Origin: CBDFKB01 sp965248715
GTDB taxonomy: Bacteria; Pseudomonadota; Alphaproteobacteria; Rhizobiales; Rhizobiaceae
Assembly: GCA_965248715.1 (NCBI GenBank)
Contig: CBDFKB010000008.1
Span: 682,001-746,000 of the forward strand
Direction of reading: 5' to 3'
DNA: 64,000 nt
Position numbers and translations under genes: made by a program. Shown here one piece after another: positions 1-7,695 of this stretch (positions are counted from its first letter, which is position 1; each line of letters opens with the position of its first letter). Under the pieces are notes generated by a model that saw only the letters and a program-made list of their open reading frames with translations, searched no databases and was not told the origin of the DNA.

Positions 1-246
1 GCAGTTGGTGAATGCGGTTGTTCCTTCAATATTGAAAGCGACGATATAGATCAGCTTGACGTCGATATCTACGAAGAAGACTCGATGCGCGATCTGGCAA
101 TCCGCTTTGTCGAAGATGGCCTGTTCGGCGAAGTGCCGGAAGCGTTTCAATTCTACATCGATTATGACGCCATCGCTCGTGATTTGGCCGTTGATTATGG
201 CGAGATCACCATTGCAGGCGAACCCCTGATCTATCGCGCCGCCTGA
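1..246 (+). CDS. ardA: Antirestriction protein ArdA, C-terminal part (5' end outside window)
   Basis: An open frame runs from base 1 to a TGA at 244-246 (81 residues). The acidic end contains FVEDGLFGEVPEAFQFYIDY followed by an IARDL segment, which matches the conserved C-terminal part of ArdA. ArdA proteins are DNA mimics that block type I restriction-modification enzymes and protect incoming plasmids and ICEs. The high Asp/Glu content visible here fits a DNA mimic. It heads a run of plasmid-type genes (hypothetical gene, ParB-like protein), which supports a mobile element. The N-terminus is not in the window, so intactness cannot be judged. Confidence 0.8.
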   Translation, partial: AVGECGCSFNIESDDIDQLDVDIYEEDSMRDLAIRFVEDGLFGEVPEAFQFYIDYDAIARDLAVDYGEITIAGEPLIYRAA

Positions 247-289
247 TTGCAACACAGAAGCCAACTCTGGCTGGCTTCGCTGGTGCAAT
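246..289. repeat. Intergenic palindrome, copy 1 (ATTGCA...TGCAAT)
   Basis: The outer arms ATTGCA (246-251) and TGCAAT (284-289) enclose an inner inverted pair AGAAGCC/GGCTTCG. A longer variant of the same structure follows the next gene at 731-784, with the same arms and inner stem but a longer loop. Each copy begins at a stop codon, so they may act as transcript 3' hairpins or mRNA-processing sites between co-directional genes. That role is inference. Confidence 0.7.
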
Positions 290-320
290 GAGGCATCCGA
301 CAACTGAAAGAGATTTTACC

Positions 321-731
321 ATGGCAAGAACCATATCAACACCGAGCGAAGCGCAAGAAACAGCCTACCAAGATGTGAGCGAGCACGATTTCGACAGTTT
401 TCAATGGTGGCTGGAAGGCGAGGCTGAATACGTAAAGAGCCTTTGGCCTTCATTCCGCGATTGCGACAAATGGATTGCCCGTGAAGACCATGCAGTCTTG
501 GAAAACAATCTTTGCTTTTTCGGCGTGTCAGAATATTGCGGACTGGCCGCACTCTGGTTGGTGCCGAAGGAATTTGCCACGGACGGGTGCTTTTCCGATA
601 ACGACTATGTTCTGCCGCTGGCGGAGAATTTCATAAAGCGCATTGCCCCGAAATTTCACAAAACCTTCGGGCAGTACCGAAAAATCGGCGCGTTTTCCAA
701 CGGCGAAGCCATCTTTGAAAAAACCGGATGA
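321..731 (+). CDS. Hypothetical protein (plasmid backbone type)
   Basis: A 136-residue soluble protein with no family I recognise. It is rich in Trp, Phe and acidic residues (FQWWLEGEAEYVKSLWPSF near the start) and has no signal peptide or membrane segment. The ATG at 321 is preferred over the ATG at 288, which lies inside the preceding palindrome. The gene sits between ardA and the ParB-like gene, each separated by a copy of the same intergenic palindrome, so it is probably part of a plasmid early-transfer gene row. Function unknown. Confidence 0.55.
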   Translation: MARTISTPSEAQETAYQDVSEHDFDSFQWWLEGEAEYVKSLWPSFRDCDKWIAREDHAVLENNLCFFGVSEYCGLAALWLVPKEFATDGCFSDNDYVLPLAENFIKRIAPKFHKTFGQYRKIGAFSNGEAIFEKTG

Positions 732-784
732 TTGCAACACAGAAGCCAGTCATCCACGAACTGGGCTGGCTTCGCTGGTGCAAT
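731..784. repeat. Intergenic palindrome, copy 2 (ATTGCA...TGCAAT)
   Basis: Second copy of the structure at 246-289. It has the same ATTGCAACACAGAAGCC left arm and GGCTTCGCTGGTGCAAT right arm, with about 10 extra bases in the loop. It starts on the last base of the upstream stop codon. Confidence 0.7.
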
Positions 785-816
785 ACCGCGCCCAATACCC
801 ATGAATGGAGGAACCC

Positions 817-2652
817 ATGGAACTACAACATATTGAAATCGATAATCTGAAAACCACCAACATCAACGTGCGCAAGATCGGGGCGAAAGACATCGCCGAC
901 CTTGTGCCAAGCATCAAATCACTTGGCATTCTGCAACCACTTTTGGTGCGGCCAAAGACACCTGGCGCCGATTGCAAAAACCCTTCGTGCCAAGACTATG
1001 AGATAGTCGCCGGACAGCGGCGTTATCATGCGCTTCAAAAAATCGCGGCGGAGGCAGAAGAAACTGGTGCAGATGGAAAAGCGAAAATTGACCCCGCCCA
1101 CAAGTGGGTGCCCTGCATCATCATGCAAGAGGGCGATAATGCCAAGGCCATTGAAGCATCGCTGGCGGAAAACCTCGCCCGTCTGCCGATGGATGAAATA
1201 GACCAGTACAAGGCATTCTCAGCGCTGGTCAAAGAGGGCAAGAGTGTTGAGGAAATCGCTAGCCAATTCGGCATTACCGAACGGTTGGTACAACAACGCT
1301 TGGCAATCGCCAATCTTATCAGCCCCATTCTGACATTGTATCGCAATGAAGATATTCACCGTGAGACTATTCGTATTCTGACCATGGCCACCAAACGTCA
1401 ACAAAAGGCATGGCTGGCACTCTATAATAGCGAAGATGAATATACTCCCCAAGGCCATGCGTTAAAAAGCTGGCTGTTTGGTGGTGCCGATATTCGCGTT
1501 ACCCATGCGCTGTTTGATGTTACCGAATACAACGGCAGTATCGTGTCTGATCTGTTTGGTGATGAAAGCTATTTTTCTGACAGTGAAGCCTTCTGGCAAT
1601 TGCAGAACATCGCCATTGCCGAGGCCAAAGAGCGCTATGAGGCCAATGGTTGGAGCGATATTATTCTGCTTGATGTTGGCGAGCACTGGCCATCATGGGA
1701 ACATACCAAGACAGCCAAGAAGGATGGCGCCAAGGTTTTTGTTCAGATTGCCAATGATGGTGAAGTGACATTCCACGAGGGCTTTGTCACCGAAAAAGAA
1801 GCCAAGCGGTTGGCAAAGGCGGCCAAAGGTGAAACCGTTGAGGAAAAAGCCGAACGCCCCGAACTGACCAAGGCCATGCAGAACTATCTCGATCTTCATC
1901 GTCATTCTGCCGTGCGGACAGAATTGCTTGGTCATAGCGGCATTGCGCTGAGATTGGCCGTGGCACAGATGATTGCAGGTTCAGAGCTTTGGCAGGTTCA
2001 GGCCGACCCGCAGAAAGCCAACACAGACGCGATTAAGGACAGTCTTGCCACCAACAAGGCCGAAGAAATGTTTAGCGAGGAACGTCAGCGTATCCGGGCA
2101 CTTCTCGGTATGGAAGATGTCGCTGAAGATACGCTTGTTTACCGCAAGGACGACTGGGGAAAGTCCCATGATCTTCATGCCATCTTTGCCAAGCTGATTG
2201 AATTGGATGATGCCAGCGTAAACACAATCCTGACATTTGTCGTCGCCGAAACATTACCGGCGGGAAGCGCCATGGTGGAAGTGCTAGGCAATATGTTGAG
2301 TGTGGATATGGCCGATCATTGGCAACCAGACCAGACATTCTTTGATCTTTTCCGCGACAAGGAAGCGATCAATGCTTGCCTCAAACATATTGGCGGCAAG
2401 CGCGTTGCTGACGCGCATATCTCTTCAACTGCCAAAGTGCAAAAGAAAATCATTGCTGATTATCTGGATGGAACCCGTGAGGGTGGTAAACAAGAGGCGG
2501 GGAGCGCCACAGCGCGACAGGGAAGCAAAAAAGCCACCAGTGGCAATTGGCAACCGCGCTATATGGCTTTTCCATTCGGTGTTTACACCAAGCGCGGCGG
2601 TATTGCGGCCATCGACCAATGGAAGGCGGTCAAGAAATTTTACGCCGCATAA
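817..2652 (+). CDS. ParB/RepB/Spo0J-like protein, large plasmid type
   Basis: A protein of about 611 residues. The N-terminal 200 residues form a ParB-like domain: a segment near residues 36-50 (SIKSLGILQPLLVRP), the ParB motif VAGQRRYHAL, then ENLARLPMDEIDQYKAF and a helix-turn-helix (EEIASQFGITERLVQQRL). The rest, about 400 residues, is typical of the large ParB-like proteins carried on alphaproteobacterial plasmids and ICEs; their exact role is not settled. ATG 817 is chosen because GGAGGA (807-812) lies at the right distance; the ATG at 805 overlaps that site. No ParA is adjacent. The last 35 or so codons recur as a remnant at 37374-37481. A hairpin follows the stop. Confidence 0.85.
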   Translation: MELQHIEIDNLKTTNINVRKIGAKDIADLVPSIKSLGILQPLLVRPKTPGADCKNPSCQDYEIVAGQRRYHALQKIAAEAEETGADGKAKIDPAHKWVPCIIMQEGDNAKAIEASLAENLARLPMDEIDQYKAFSALVKEGKSVEEIASQFGITERLVQQRLAIANLISPILTLYRNEDIHRETIRILTMATKRQQKAWLALYNSEDEYTPQGHALKSWLFGGADIRVTHALFDVTEYNGSIVSDLFGDESYFSDSEAFWQLQNIAIAEAKERYEANGWSDIILLDVGEHWPSWEHTKTAKKDGAKVFVQIANDGEVTFHEGFVTEKEAKRLAKAAKGETVEEKAERPELTKAMQNYLDLHRHSAVRTELLGHSGIALRLAVAQMIAGSELWQVQADPQKANTDAIKDSLATNKAEEMFSEERQRIRALLGMEDVAEDTLVYRKDDWGKSHDLHAIFAKLIELDDASVNTILTFVVAETLPAGSAMVEVLGNMLSVDMADHWQPDQTFFDLFRDKEAINACLKHIGGKRVADAHISSTAKVQKKIIADYLDGTREGGKQEAGSATARQGSKKATSGNWQPRYMAFPFGVYTKRGGIAAIDQWKAVKKFYAA

Positions 2653-2665
2653 ATGAACACCTGCG

Positions 2666-2689
2666 CCGCCCGAGCAGTTTCTCGGGCGG
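2666..2689 (+). terminator. Strong hairpin after the ParB-like gene
   Basis: A perfect 9-bp stem, CCGCCCGAG (2666-2674) with CTCGGGCGG (2681-2689), and a 6-base loop, 13 bases after the stop. No T-run follows, so it is either a non-canonical terminator or a transcript-stabilising hairpin. Confidence 0.5.
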
Positions 2690-2970
2690 TGTGCGCCAGC
2701 CACTATTGCCTAGCATTATTACTGGCAGGTAATTGATTTATATATTAAAATGATTGCAGACGATGACGACAGACACCCAACAAACACAGAAAATTGCCGC
2801 CTTGAATGACCTGCTGCGGCAATCACAGCTTACCGGACAAGTTGTTCTTTCGCCTGCCATCCGGTTGCTTGATCGTAAAACACGCGAGCGCATCTTGAAC
2901 GGCGTAAAAATCTACAACGCCTTTGCACCCAAAGGGGACACACAGAAGGAACGGGATTTTGGCGCGTTTA

Positions 2971-3076
2971 GCGCGTATTCCCGAAAAGTGTGTAGCGGTT
3001 TTCGGATAAGAATACGCGTCAAAACAAATAGATAGAGTGCTCTGAATGACACTGATTAATCGAAAAGCACTCTAGT
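2971..3076. repeat. Rhizobial-type palindromic element inside the DUF3768 gene
   Basis: Two stem-loops in tandem. The first pairs GCGTATTC (2973-2980) with GAATACGC (3010-3017), with an inner CCGAAAA/TTTTCGG stem. The second pairs TAGAGTGCT (3033-3041) with AGCACTCTA (3066-3074). The CCGAAAAGTG...CGGTTTTCGGATAA core is the kind of sequence scattered through Hyphomicrobiales genomes as short palindromic repeats. Related cores occur at 3295-3340 and 3403-3447. Confidence 0.7.
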
Positions 3077-3155
3077 TGTGGCATTCATGACATATTCTGG
3101 GTCGTCGATTGCTACGATGAAAACAGCCATTACCTAAGCGAAGACCCCGCCGATC

Positions 3156-3250
3156 TAAAGCGTTTTGCGTTCTATTTGGTTCAAATAAGCGCTGGAAAAC
3201 ACGTGAATTTGGCGTGTTTTCCGGCTCTGATTAAGCGCAACACGCTGTAA
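3156..3250. repeat. Second palindromic element, different family
   Basis: The outer stem pairs GCGTTTTGCG (3161-3170) with CGCAACACGC (3236-3245), one mismatch. The inner stem pairs GGAAAACACG (3194-3203) with CGTGTTTTCC (3213-3222). It forms the 3' end of the broken DUF3768 reading frame. Confidence 0.6.
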
Positions 3251-3294
3251 ACCGCACCAATCGCGTGCTCCGCGTGATGTTGGTGGAGGAATAC

Positions 3295-3447
3295 TAGAGC
3301 GTGTCACCCAAAAGTGGGTGCCGGTTTCGGGATACGCGCCAAAACAAACACATATGGCTGGTTGAGCGATTCAAATCAGGCGAAAAATGTTCCATGTATA
3401 CTCCATGCACCCGAAAAGTGAGCACCGGTTTTGGGATAAGTGTATGG
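3295..3447. repeat. Two further copies of the CCGAAAAGTG-type palindrome
   Basis: Copy at 3295-3340 (CACCCAAAAGTGGGTG, then CCGGTTTCGGGATA) and copy at 3403-3447 (CACCCGAAAAGTGAGCACCG, then GGTTTTGGGATAA). The second is bracketed by imperfect CCATGCAC/GTGTATGG arms. With the copy at 2971 this makes three related elements within 480 bp. Confidence 0.6.
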
Positions 3448-3502
3448 AGCAAAAAACATTTATACCCTAAAACACAAGTTTATTGAGTGCTTTGGGTATA
3501 TT

Positions 3503-3631
3503 ATGGCAATTCAAAAAATTCGCGCCACCGTCCAACAACCAGTCCGGCGACGCATGGTCAAGCAAACTGTTGACGATGTTGCTGCTGAATTAACCTGCCG
3601 ACTAAACGACCTATCGCCATTGCTGCGGTAA
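3503..3631 (+). CDS. Possible small basic protein (doubtful)
   Basis: A 42-residue frame beginning MAIQKIRATVQQPVRRR that overlaps the 3' end of the opposite-strand toxin gene by 21 bases. It is basic, with no recognisable domain. An upstream in-frame start near 3440 lies in a palindromic repeat. It could be the N-terminal remnant of a longer gene cut by the toxin-antitoxin insertion, or not a gene at all. Confidence 0.25.
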   Translation: MAIQKIRATVQQPVRRRMVKQTVDDVAAELTCRLNDLSPLLR

Positions 3632-3904
3632 GTCCTGGCGGACGCTGCGGATCGTTGCAATCCTGATCACGTTTTCACGAATTTCATAAATCACGAAGTG
3701 AGAGCGATAGGTGAAGCGCCGTAAATTGCCACTTTGATCACTATGGATCACGCGCCCCATCTTGGGATTATCGGTCAGAAGATCAAAGCTGTAAAACAGG
3801 CCGTCGAGATATTCGTCGGCCTGCGCCTCATCAAAATATTGAACCGTATATCGGGCTATGTCTTTGATATTGGAACGCGCCAGCCCCGATAGCTCATATT
3901 CCAT
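3611..3904 (-). CDS. ParE/RelE-superfamily toxin
   Basis: A 97-residue protein with the ParE pattern: N-terminal LSGLARSNIKDIARYTVQYF, a central MGRVIHSDQSGNLRRFTYRS segment, then HFVIYEIRENVIRIATIRSV. In this superfamily the C-terminal strand carries basic residues and the toxin poisons gyrase or cleaves ribosomal mRNA; this one looks closest to ParE. It overlaps the 3' end of the antitoxin gene by 11 bases, which is the normal antitoxin-first toxin-antitoxin arrangement. It likely stabilises the mobile element. Confidence 0.85.
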   Translation of the reverse strand: MEYELSGLARSNIKDIARYTVQYFDEAQADEYLDGLFYSFDLLTDNPKMGRVIHSDQSGNLRRFTYRSHFVIYEIRENVIRIATIRSVRQDLPQQWR

Positions 3905-4115
3905 GCTTCAGTTCGTCCAGCACTTCGCCCATGATCTCGGCTTTGCTGGCTTTTAATGCAGGCGGGCCTTTTAACCCTTGCTCGACATCGCGCATAATAA
4001 CGGCCTGTTGTTCTGCCGGAGAAAGGGAATGCCACAGCTTCATATCCTCGTCAGTCGGAAAAACTGTCGAAGTAAACTTGATATGAGAAACGTCAATTGT
4101 ATCGGTCTGGCTCAT
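3894..4115 (-). CDS. Antitoxin of the ParE/RelE-type pair
   Basis: A 73-residue acidic protein directly upstream of, and overlapping, the toxin gene. The segment DEDMKLWHSLSPAEQQAVI followed by a helix-rich C-terminus (KASKAEIMGEVLDELKHG) resembles the short antitoxins paired with ParE toxins. A DNA-binding fold is not obvious from sequence alone. The assignment rests mainly on size, order and overlap. Autoregulation by the complex is expected for the family but no operator is identified here. Confidence 0.7.
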   Translation of the reverse strand: MSQTDTIDVSHIKFTSTVFPTDEDMKLWHSLSPAEQQAVIMRDVEQGLKGPPALKASKAEIMGEVLDELKHGI

Positions 4116-4142
4116 TATCCGATTCTACCACAAAATCGTGGT

Positions 4143-4706
4143 TCATTGATAGGATTTCTTATACCGCCGAATGGAGCGGGTGACGGTTGAAGGGTGCACC
4201 CCGTTGAGGGCAGCCATTTCTGCCACACTGGCCTGTTTGGCCTCAATCTTCTGCTTGGCTGCGTGTATTTGCGCATCGGTCATTTTAGGCGGGCGCCCAA
4301 GGATAGCACCGCGTTTTACAGCTTCTTTCAGACCTTCAATGGTGCGTTCTGATGTTTTCTTGCGTTCACGCTCAGCCGCAGCGGCGGTAATGACATAGCT
4401 GTATTTGCCATCGGCGGTATCGGTCTCAATTTCGAAATTCATGGCATGGAATTTGATGCCACGTTTGCGCAGGTTCTTCTCGTGATAGAGCGCATCTTCG
4501 GTGGAGCGAAAAGCGCGATCCAAATCCCACACAAACAAGGTATCGCCGCGTTCTAGTTCATTTAGCACTTGATCAAATACAGGCCGTTTATCGGCCACTG
4601 CCGAGAGTTTTTCGATATAGAGCCTGTCACACAGTTCTTTCAGACCGTTGATCTGCCGGTCTGGCCGTTGGGTTTTGGTGCTGACACGCAAATATCCTAT
4701 TTTCAT
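4143..4706 (-). CDS. Serine recombinase/resolvase (Pin/TnpR type)
   Basis: A 187-residue small serine recombinase. The N-terminal catalytic domain starts MKIGYLRVSTKTQRPDRQ, with the nucleophile Ser in YLRVST and the conserved Arg residues in DLDRAFRS. The FEIETDTADGKYSY and AAAERERKKTSERT region is the E helix, and a Hin-like helix-turn-helix closes the protein (ASVAEMAALNGVHPSTVTRS). Such enzymes resolve plasmid multimers or transposon cointegrates. The gene is next to a toxin-antitoxin pair, so plasmid maintenance is the likely role. A res site would be expected in the 190 bp upstream (4707-4895); I saw no clear set of subsites there. Confidence 0.9.
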   Translation of the reverse strand: MKIGYLRVSTKTQRPDRQINGLKELCDRLYIEKLSAVADKRPVFDQVLNELERGDTLFVWDLDRAFRSTEDALYHEKNLRKRGIKFHAMNFEIETDTADGKYSYVITAAAAERERKKTSERTIEGLKEAVKRGAILGRPPKMTDAQIHAAKQKIEAKQASVAEMAALNGVHPSTVTRSIRRYKKSYQ

Positions 4707-4895
4707 TCTGTTTCAGTGCCTTAGCGGTATCAGGCCATGCATTCGTATGGTGCATAAACGACCCTTTCCGCATTGCGGCCTTTCATTGGGGCCTGGCATA
4801 TCGCCAAAACGGCCAAACCCTTGATATTGCATTACTCTCTCATAATTATAACAAAACCGAGGCATGTAAGTAAAATATTGCATAATCGGTCGATT

Positions 4896-5249
4896 ATGCA
4901 GGTTAATAAATGGTTGAAATTAAGAAAATATCAACAAATATTAGCGATAATACTGCTAATGAACTTGACAATAACTCAACAAACACAAGCACAAAACCTA
5001 GATGCCGATTTCGTGCTTAACAAGATGACCTCGGATCAGCAAGTCAGCTTTGTTGCCGGAGTGGTCGAGGGTTTGGCCTTTTCGCGCTGGCAAAGAGACA
5101 AACCGGATCGTACCGGGATTCAGTGCATTTATGCATGGTACGGTAAGAAGGATAAATGGCCGAAAATCGAACAATGGTTTGGCAGGCACCCCGACAAACA
5201 AGTGGGGCCGCTATTGTATATTCTAATCAAGCAGGACTGCGGAGCGTAA
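4896..5249 (+). CDS. Small exported protein of unknown function
   Basis: From ATG 4896 the product is 117 residues, with a basic N-terminus and a hydrophobic stretch (ILAIILLMNLTITQQTQAQ) that looks like a Sec signal peptide with cleavage near AQA/QN. The mature part has one cysteine in GIQCIYAW and another near the end (KQDCGA), possibly a disulfide. The segment VAGVVEGLAFSRW resembles Rap1a/Tai-type immunity proteins by gestalt only. The longer frame from 4773 would bury the signal and was not chosen. It lies one base upstream of the next gene, so they are probably co-transcribed. Confidence 0.55.
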   Translation: MQVNKWLKLRKYQQILAIILLMNLTITQQTQAQNLDADFVLNKMTSDQQVSFVAGVVEGLAFSRWQRDKPDRTGIQCIYAWYGKKDKWPKIEQWFGRHPDKQVGPLLYILIKQDCGA

Positions 5250-5250
5250 A

Positions 5251-6042
5251 TTGATTCAACTGATGCACCATTTTGGCAATGACAGCCGCTTCTCTCATTC
5301 GCAAGAAGCGCGGCGCAAGCAGTGGTTTATCAAAGCCAGACAGGAGCAAAAGCTTCGTGAAGACATTGCAGAAGAGGCTTCGGAAAATGCCACCGTAACC
5401 GCCATTGGCGTATCGGTGATAATGGCATCTGAAATTCAGATTGCGGCGTTTGATGCCAAACTCGATATTTACGACGAAGCGACCACTGCCGCCCTCATGG
5501 ACAATCAAATTGAGTATGAGGCGCTGCAAAGACGTTTGATCGAGATTGAAGCCCGGCTTGAGGGGATTTGGCAATACGCCAATACCATGGCGGATGGAAG
5601 CCGGGTGTTTTTGAATGAGGCGCGAACTCAAGCCTACGATGAATTCGGCAAGCCCGTATCCGATGAAGAATATTCCTACGATCAATTTCCACCCGATCAT
5701 TTTCCAGTTGATGACTTTCTGTCAGACCTAAAAGCGCGCGGTGCAGCCCACGACGCGATGCGCAATAATCGTCAGGAGCGTGACAAGATTCATGAATTTG
5801 ACGATCTGAAAGACCGGCTCCGTGAGGAACTGGCTCAAGGCGGACTATCTGAAGATCGGCTAAATGAAATGGATGCGGAATTGCTTGATACGATGCCGCC
5901 CTCGGTAAAAGCGCATGTGCCAGGGCTTGATACCGCCGATAACGCACCCGCAGCAAAAACCGCCTTTACCGCAACAGCAAAACCCGAAGCAGTAAATCCC
6001 GCCATTGCTCCATCCCACGACCCGCAAATCCAGCCGCTTTGA
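5251..6042 (+). CDS. Hypothetical acidic coiled-coil protein
   Basis: A 263-residue protein starting at TTG 5251, with GGAGCG 5 bases upstream inside the previous stop; ATG 5263 is an alternative. Residues 20-45 and 85-110 (YEALQRRLIEIEARLEGIW) are predicted helical/coiled coil. An acidic middle (DQFPPDHFPVDDF) and another helical stretch (EFDDLKDRLREEL) precede a low-complexity Ala/Pro tail. No family is recognised. A short hydrophobic run (VTAIGVSVIMASEIQIAAF) is too weak for a confident membrane segment. It is close behind an exported protein, so a shared role is possible but unproven. Confidence 0.5.
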   Translation: MIQLMHHFGNDSRFSHSQEARRKQWFIKARQEQKLREDIAEEASENATVTAIGVSVIMASEIQIAAFDAKLDIYDEATTAALMDNQIEYEALQRRLIEIEARLEGIWQYANTMADGSRVFLNEARTQAYDEFGKPVSDEEYSYDQFPPDHFPVDDFLSDLKARGAAHDAMRNNRQERDKIHEFDDLKDRLREELAQGGLSEDRLNEMDAELLDTMPPSVKAHVPGLDTADNAPAAKTAFTATAKPEAVNPAIAPSHDPQIQPL

Positions 6043-6120
6043 ATTGTTGGAATTTAATCCAATCAACCAGGCTCCGGTCAGTTCCCAACAAGTCCCTGCA
6101 ACTCCCGTTCCGGCCAAATC

Positions 6121-6213
6121 CTAGTGGAATGAATTTGACATTTGGTGCCCATTTGCAGCTTCGCCGTTTGTCAAATGTCAAATGTCAAATGTCAAATTTA
6201 AAAATTCCACTAG
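6121..6213. repeat. CTAGTGG palindrome 1 with GTCAAAT tandem array
   Basis: CTAGTGGAAT (6121-6130) pairs with ATTCCACTAG (6204-6213). Inside, AATTTGACATTTG pairs with a right arm that is expanded into four tandem GTCAAAT units (about 6169-6197). It lies in the 500-bp gap after 6042. It could be a MITE-like element or a replication/binding site with heptamer iterons. Confidence 0.65.
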
Positions 6214-6226
6214 ATTCAATATCTTG

Positions 6227-6303
6227 CTAGTGGTTCTTTTGATTCCAAGATTTGCAAACCACAATGTTGCAACGGGACGCAAATGTTGGAATCGAACCAC
6301 TAG
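6227..6303. repeat. CTAGTGG palindrome 2
   Basis: CTAGTGGTTC (6227-6236) pairs with GAACCACTAG (6294-6303). The inner arms GATTCCAA (6241-6248) and TTGGAATC (6286-6293), then TTTGC and GCAAA, continue the stem. It follows palindrome 1 after 13 bases and shares its CTAGTGG ends, so the two belong to one family. The remainder of the gap up to 6551 shows no gene. Confidence 0.65.
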
Positions 6304-6551
6304 AATGCCCCGGCAAGACGATGTGGATGAAATTGAAGATTCCATGAATTCCGCTTTTCTCATTCGCTATTACTCTGCACCATTGGCCTGTGCTGGCATC
6401 GTGCCACACCCGGTTTGAAAACCCGGAAGGCAGGAGAACGGCTCAAAACAGGGCCGGATTGCTCCGAACTAAGGCATTGCACGAATAAGGAGCAACGTAG
6501 CCTGCTACGGTTTTCAAAATCCGGCCACCATGAGACTTGGAGCCAAATCAA

Positions 6552-6740
6552 ATGACAGATTCAGATAATGAACCAATCAGCCTATTGGGGGTCAAACATT
6601 CACGAATGACCCAACAGGGTAAATCAGCACTGGTTGATCTTGCGGAAAATTGCCCGCCAGATTTGCCAGATTTGCCAGATTTTATTGACGCACCCATGAA
6701 GAAGAAAACCGGGGAATGGAGGATCAAGCGGCCCTCTTAG
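6552..6740 (+). CDS. Possible small protein (doubtful)
   Basis: A 62-residue frame (MTDSDNEPISLLGVKHSRM...) with a short Asp-Leu-Pro repeat. Its 3' end overlaps the convergent XRE gene by 17 bases. No domain, no strong ribosome binding site. It may be a remnant. Confidence 0.25.
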   Translation: MTDSDNEPISLLGVKHSRMTQQGKSALVDLAENCPPDLPDLPDFIDAPMKKKTGEWRIKRPS

Positions 6741-7098
6741 AGCCTTCTTCATGGGCGCGATTGATGGCGCGTACCAAATGGTAGACGCTCTTGCGGATAT
6801 TATTATCGGGCAATGCCATGATGTCGGCGGCGATAAGCAGACCCGTTTTGTTGGTATTTGATGGCGTCGGCATGGTTTCACCCTCACCGTAGAAAAAGCC
6901 GACCGGCGTATTGAGCTGGCGCGCGCAAATATCAAGCGCTTCGGGTGAGATATGGATTTCCCCGGATTCATAACGTTGAATGGTCTGTTTTGATACGCCG
7001 ATGAATTCCCCAAGCCGACTTTGGGAATATCCATTCAGGTGGCGCATTTGCATCAGCCGAAACCCCAGATCGATATAGAACTTGTGCTTGTTTCCCAT
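6724..7098 (-). CDS. XRE-family helix-turn-helix regulator
   Basis: From the ATG at 7098 (preceded by GGGGGAGAAA on the coding strand) the product is 124 residues. The helix-turn-helix is clear: LGFRLMQMRHLNGYSQSRLG, then EFIGVSKQTIQRYESGEI, followed by the usual LDICARQLNTPVGFFYGEGE segment of alphaproteobacterial XRE proteins. It probably binds DNA as a dimer and controls a nearby plasmid-type operon. The longer frame to 7194 overlaps the upstream gene and lacks a ribosome site. Confidence 0.85.
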   Translation of the reverse strand: MGNKHKFYIDLGFRLMQMRHLNGYSQSRLGEFIGVSKQTIQRYESGEIHISPEALDICARQLNTPVGFFYGEGETMPTPSNTNKTGLLIAADIMALPDNNIRKSVYHLVRAINRAHEEGSKRAA

Positions 7099-7120
7099 TT
7101 TCTCCCCCCAGAGATATTCG

Positions 7121-7558
7121 TTATGCGGCAATCGCCGTATCAATTGAACCGGACGCGGACACTCGCACCGGATAAGGTGATTGTTGTGCAGCACTCAGGG
7201 CATCACGATACATCGGCTGATACAGTTTCAGGCTGATCCACCAAACCCGGCGGATTTGCCGGAAGTCGGCCTCCATGCAGCGCAGTTTAATTACCGTGAC
7301 GTTTTCCGGCGCATCAACCCATTTTGCCCGCAACAGTCTCAATTCAGCACGTAATACAACCGCCTCCCCAAAAAACTGCTCCACCATCTCGGAAAGGGCC
7401 TTTACCAGCATATAGTCCGGTGTCTTGCCCTGATTAAGCGTGGCCTTGATCGTTTTTGTGATTTCCTGCGCGGTTTTATCGCCATAACGGGCTTTTAGCA
7501 TGGCATGCAGTGTCTTCAGGTCGCTGTTTTGTTGGGTGTTTGCGTTAGTAATACTCAT
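7121..7558 (-). CDS. Hypothetical protein upstream of the XRE regulator
   Basis: A 145-residue soluble protein with no family I recognise. A good AGGAG lies 7 bases before the ATG at 7558. It is helical in appearance (LKTLHAMLKARYGDKTAQEI and a basic C-terminal third). It lies 22 bases upstream of the XRE gene on the same strand, so the two are likely one operon transcribed from the AT-rich region 7559-7695. Confidence 0.55.
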   Translation of the reverse strand: MSITNANTQQNSDLKTLHAMLKARYGDKTAQEITKTIKATLNQGKTPDYMLVKALSEMVEQFFGEAVVLRAELRLLRAKWVDAPENVTVIKLRCMEADFRQIRRVWWISLKLYQPMYRDALSAAQQSPYPVRVSASGSIDTAIAA

Positions 7559-7695
7559 TGTAATATCTCCTTTGTTAAATCAGTTAATATGTAAATCAAT
7601 AAAATATGTTGTAATATCTACACAGATATGGTTAAAGAATAGTTAATAGATAAGTAATAATAGAAAATATATTATAATATGTACATCAAAAAACC
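7559..7695. promoter_or_regulatory. AT-rich divergent promoter with a repeated 15-mer
   Basis: This spacer separates divergent genes and is strikingly AT-rich. TAATATGTAAATCAA (7585-7599) and TAATATGTACATCAA (7675-7689) are direct repeats with one mismatch, one near each gene start, which suggests operators for one of the flanking XRE proteins. A TATAAT at 7673-7678 lies 18 bases before the ATG at 7696. Confidence 0.55.

Larger units (their letters stand above)
2763..3251 (+). pseudogene. DUF3768-type gene broken by two palindromic elements
   Basis: The N-terminal part (LNDLLRQSQL, TGQVVLSPAIRLLDRKTRE, ERDFGAF) matches DUF3768 proteins, small plasmid/ICE-borne proteins of unknown function. 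Around 2971 the frame enters a palindromic repeat and is lost. The family resumes in a different frame at 3077 with HDIFWVVDCYDENSHYLSED and DPADLKRF, then runs into a second palindromic element (3156-3250) that replaces the usual C-terminus. The protein is therefore split by one insertion and truncated by another. Start ATG 2763 is tentative; a TTG at 2754 is possible. The gene follows the ParB-like gene, as often seen in such plasmid backbones. Confidence 0.75.

Noticed and set aside
6166..6197. GTCAAAT tandem units as a CRISPR-like array
   Set aside because: Units are 7 bp with no spacers; no cas genes are present anywhere in the window.
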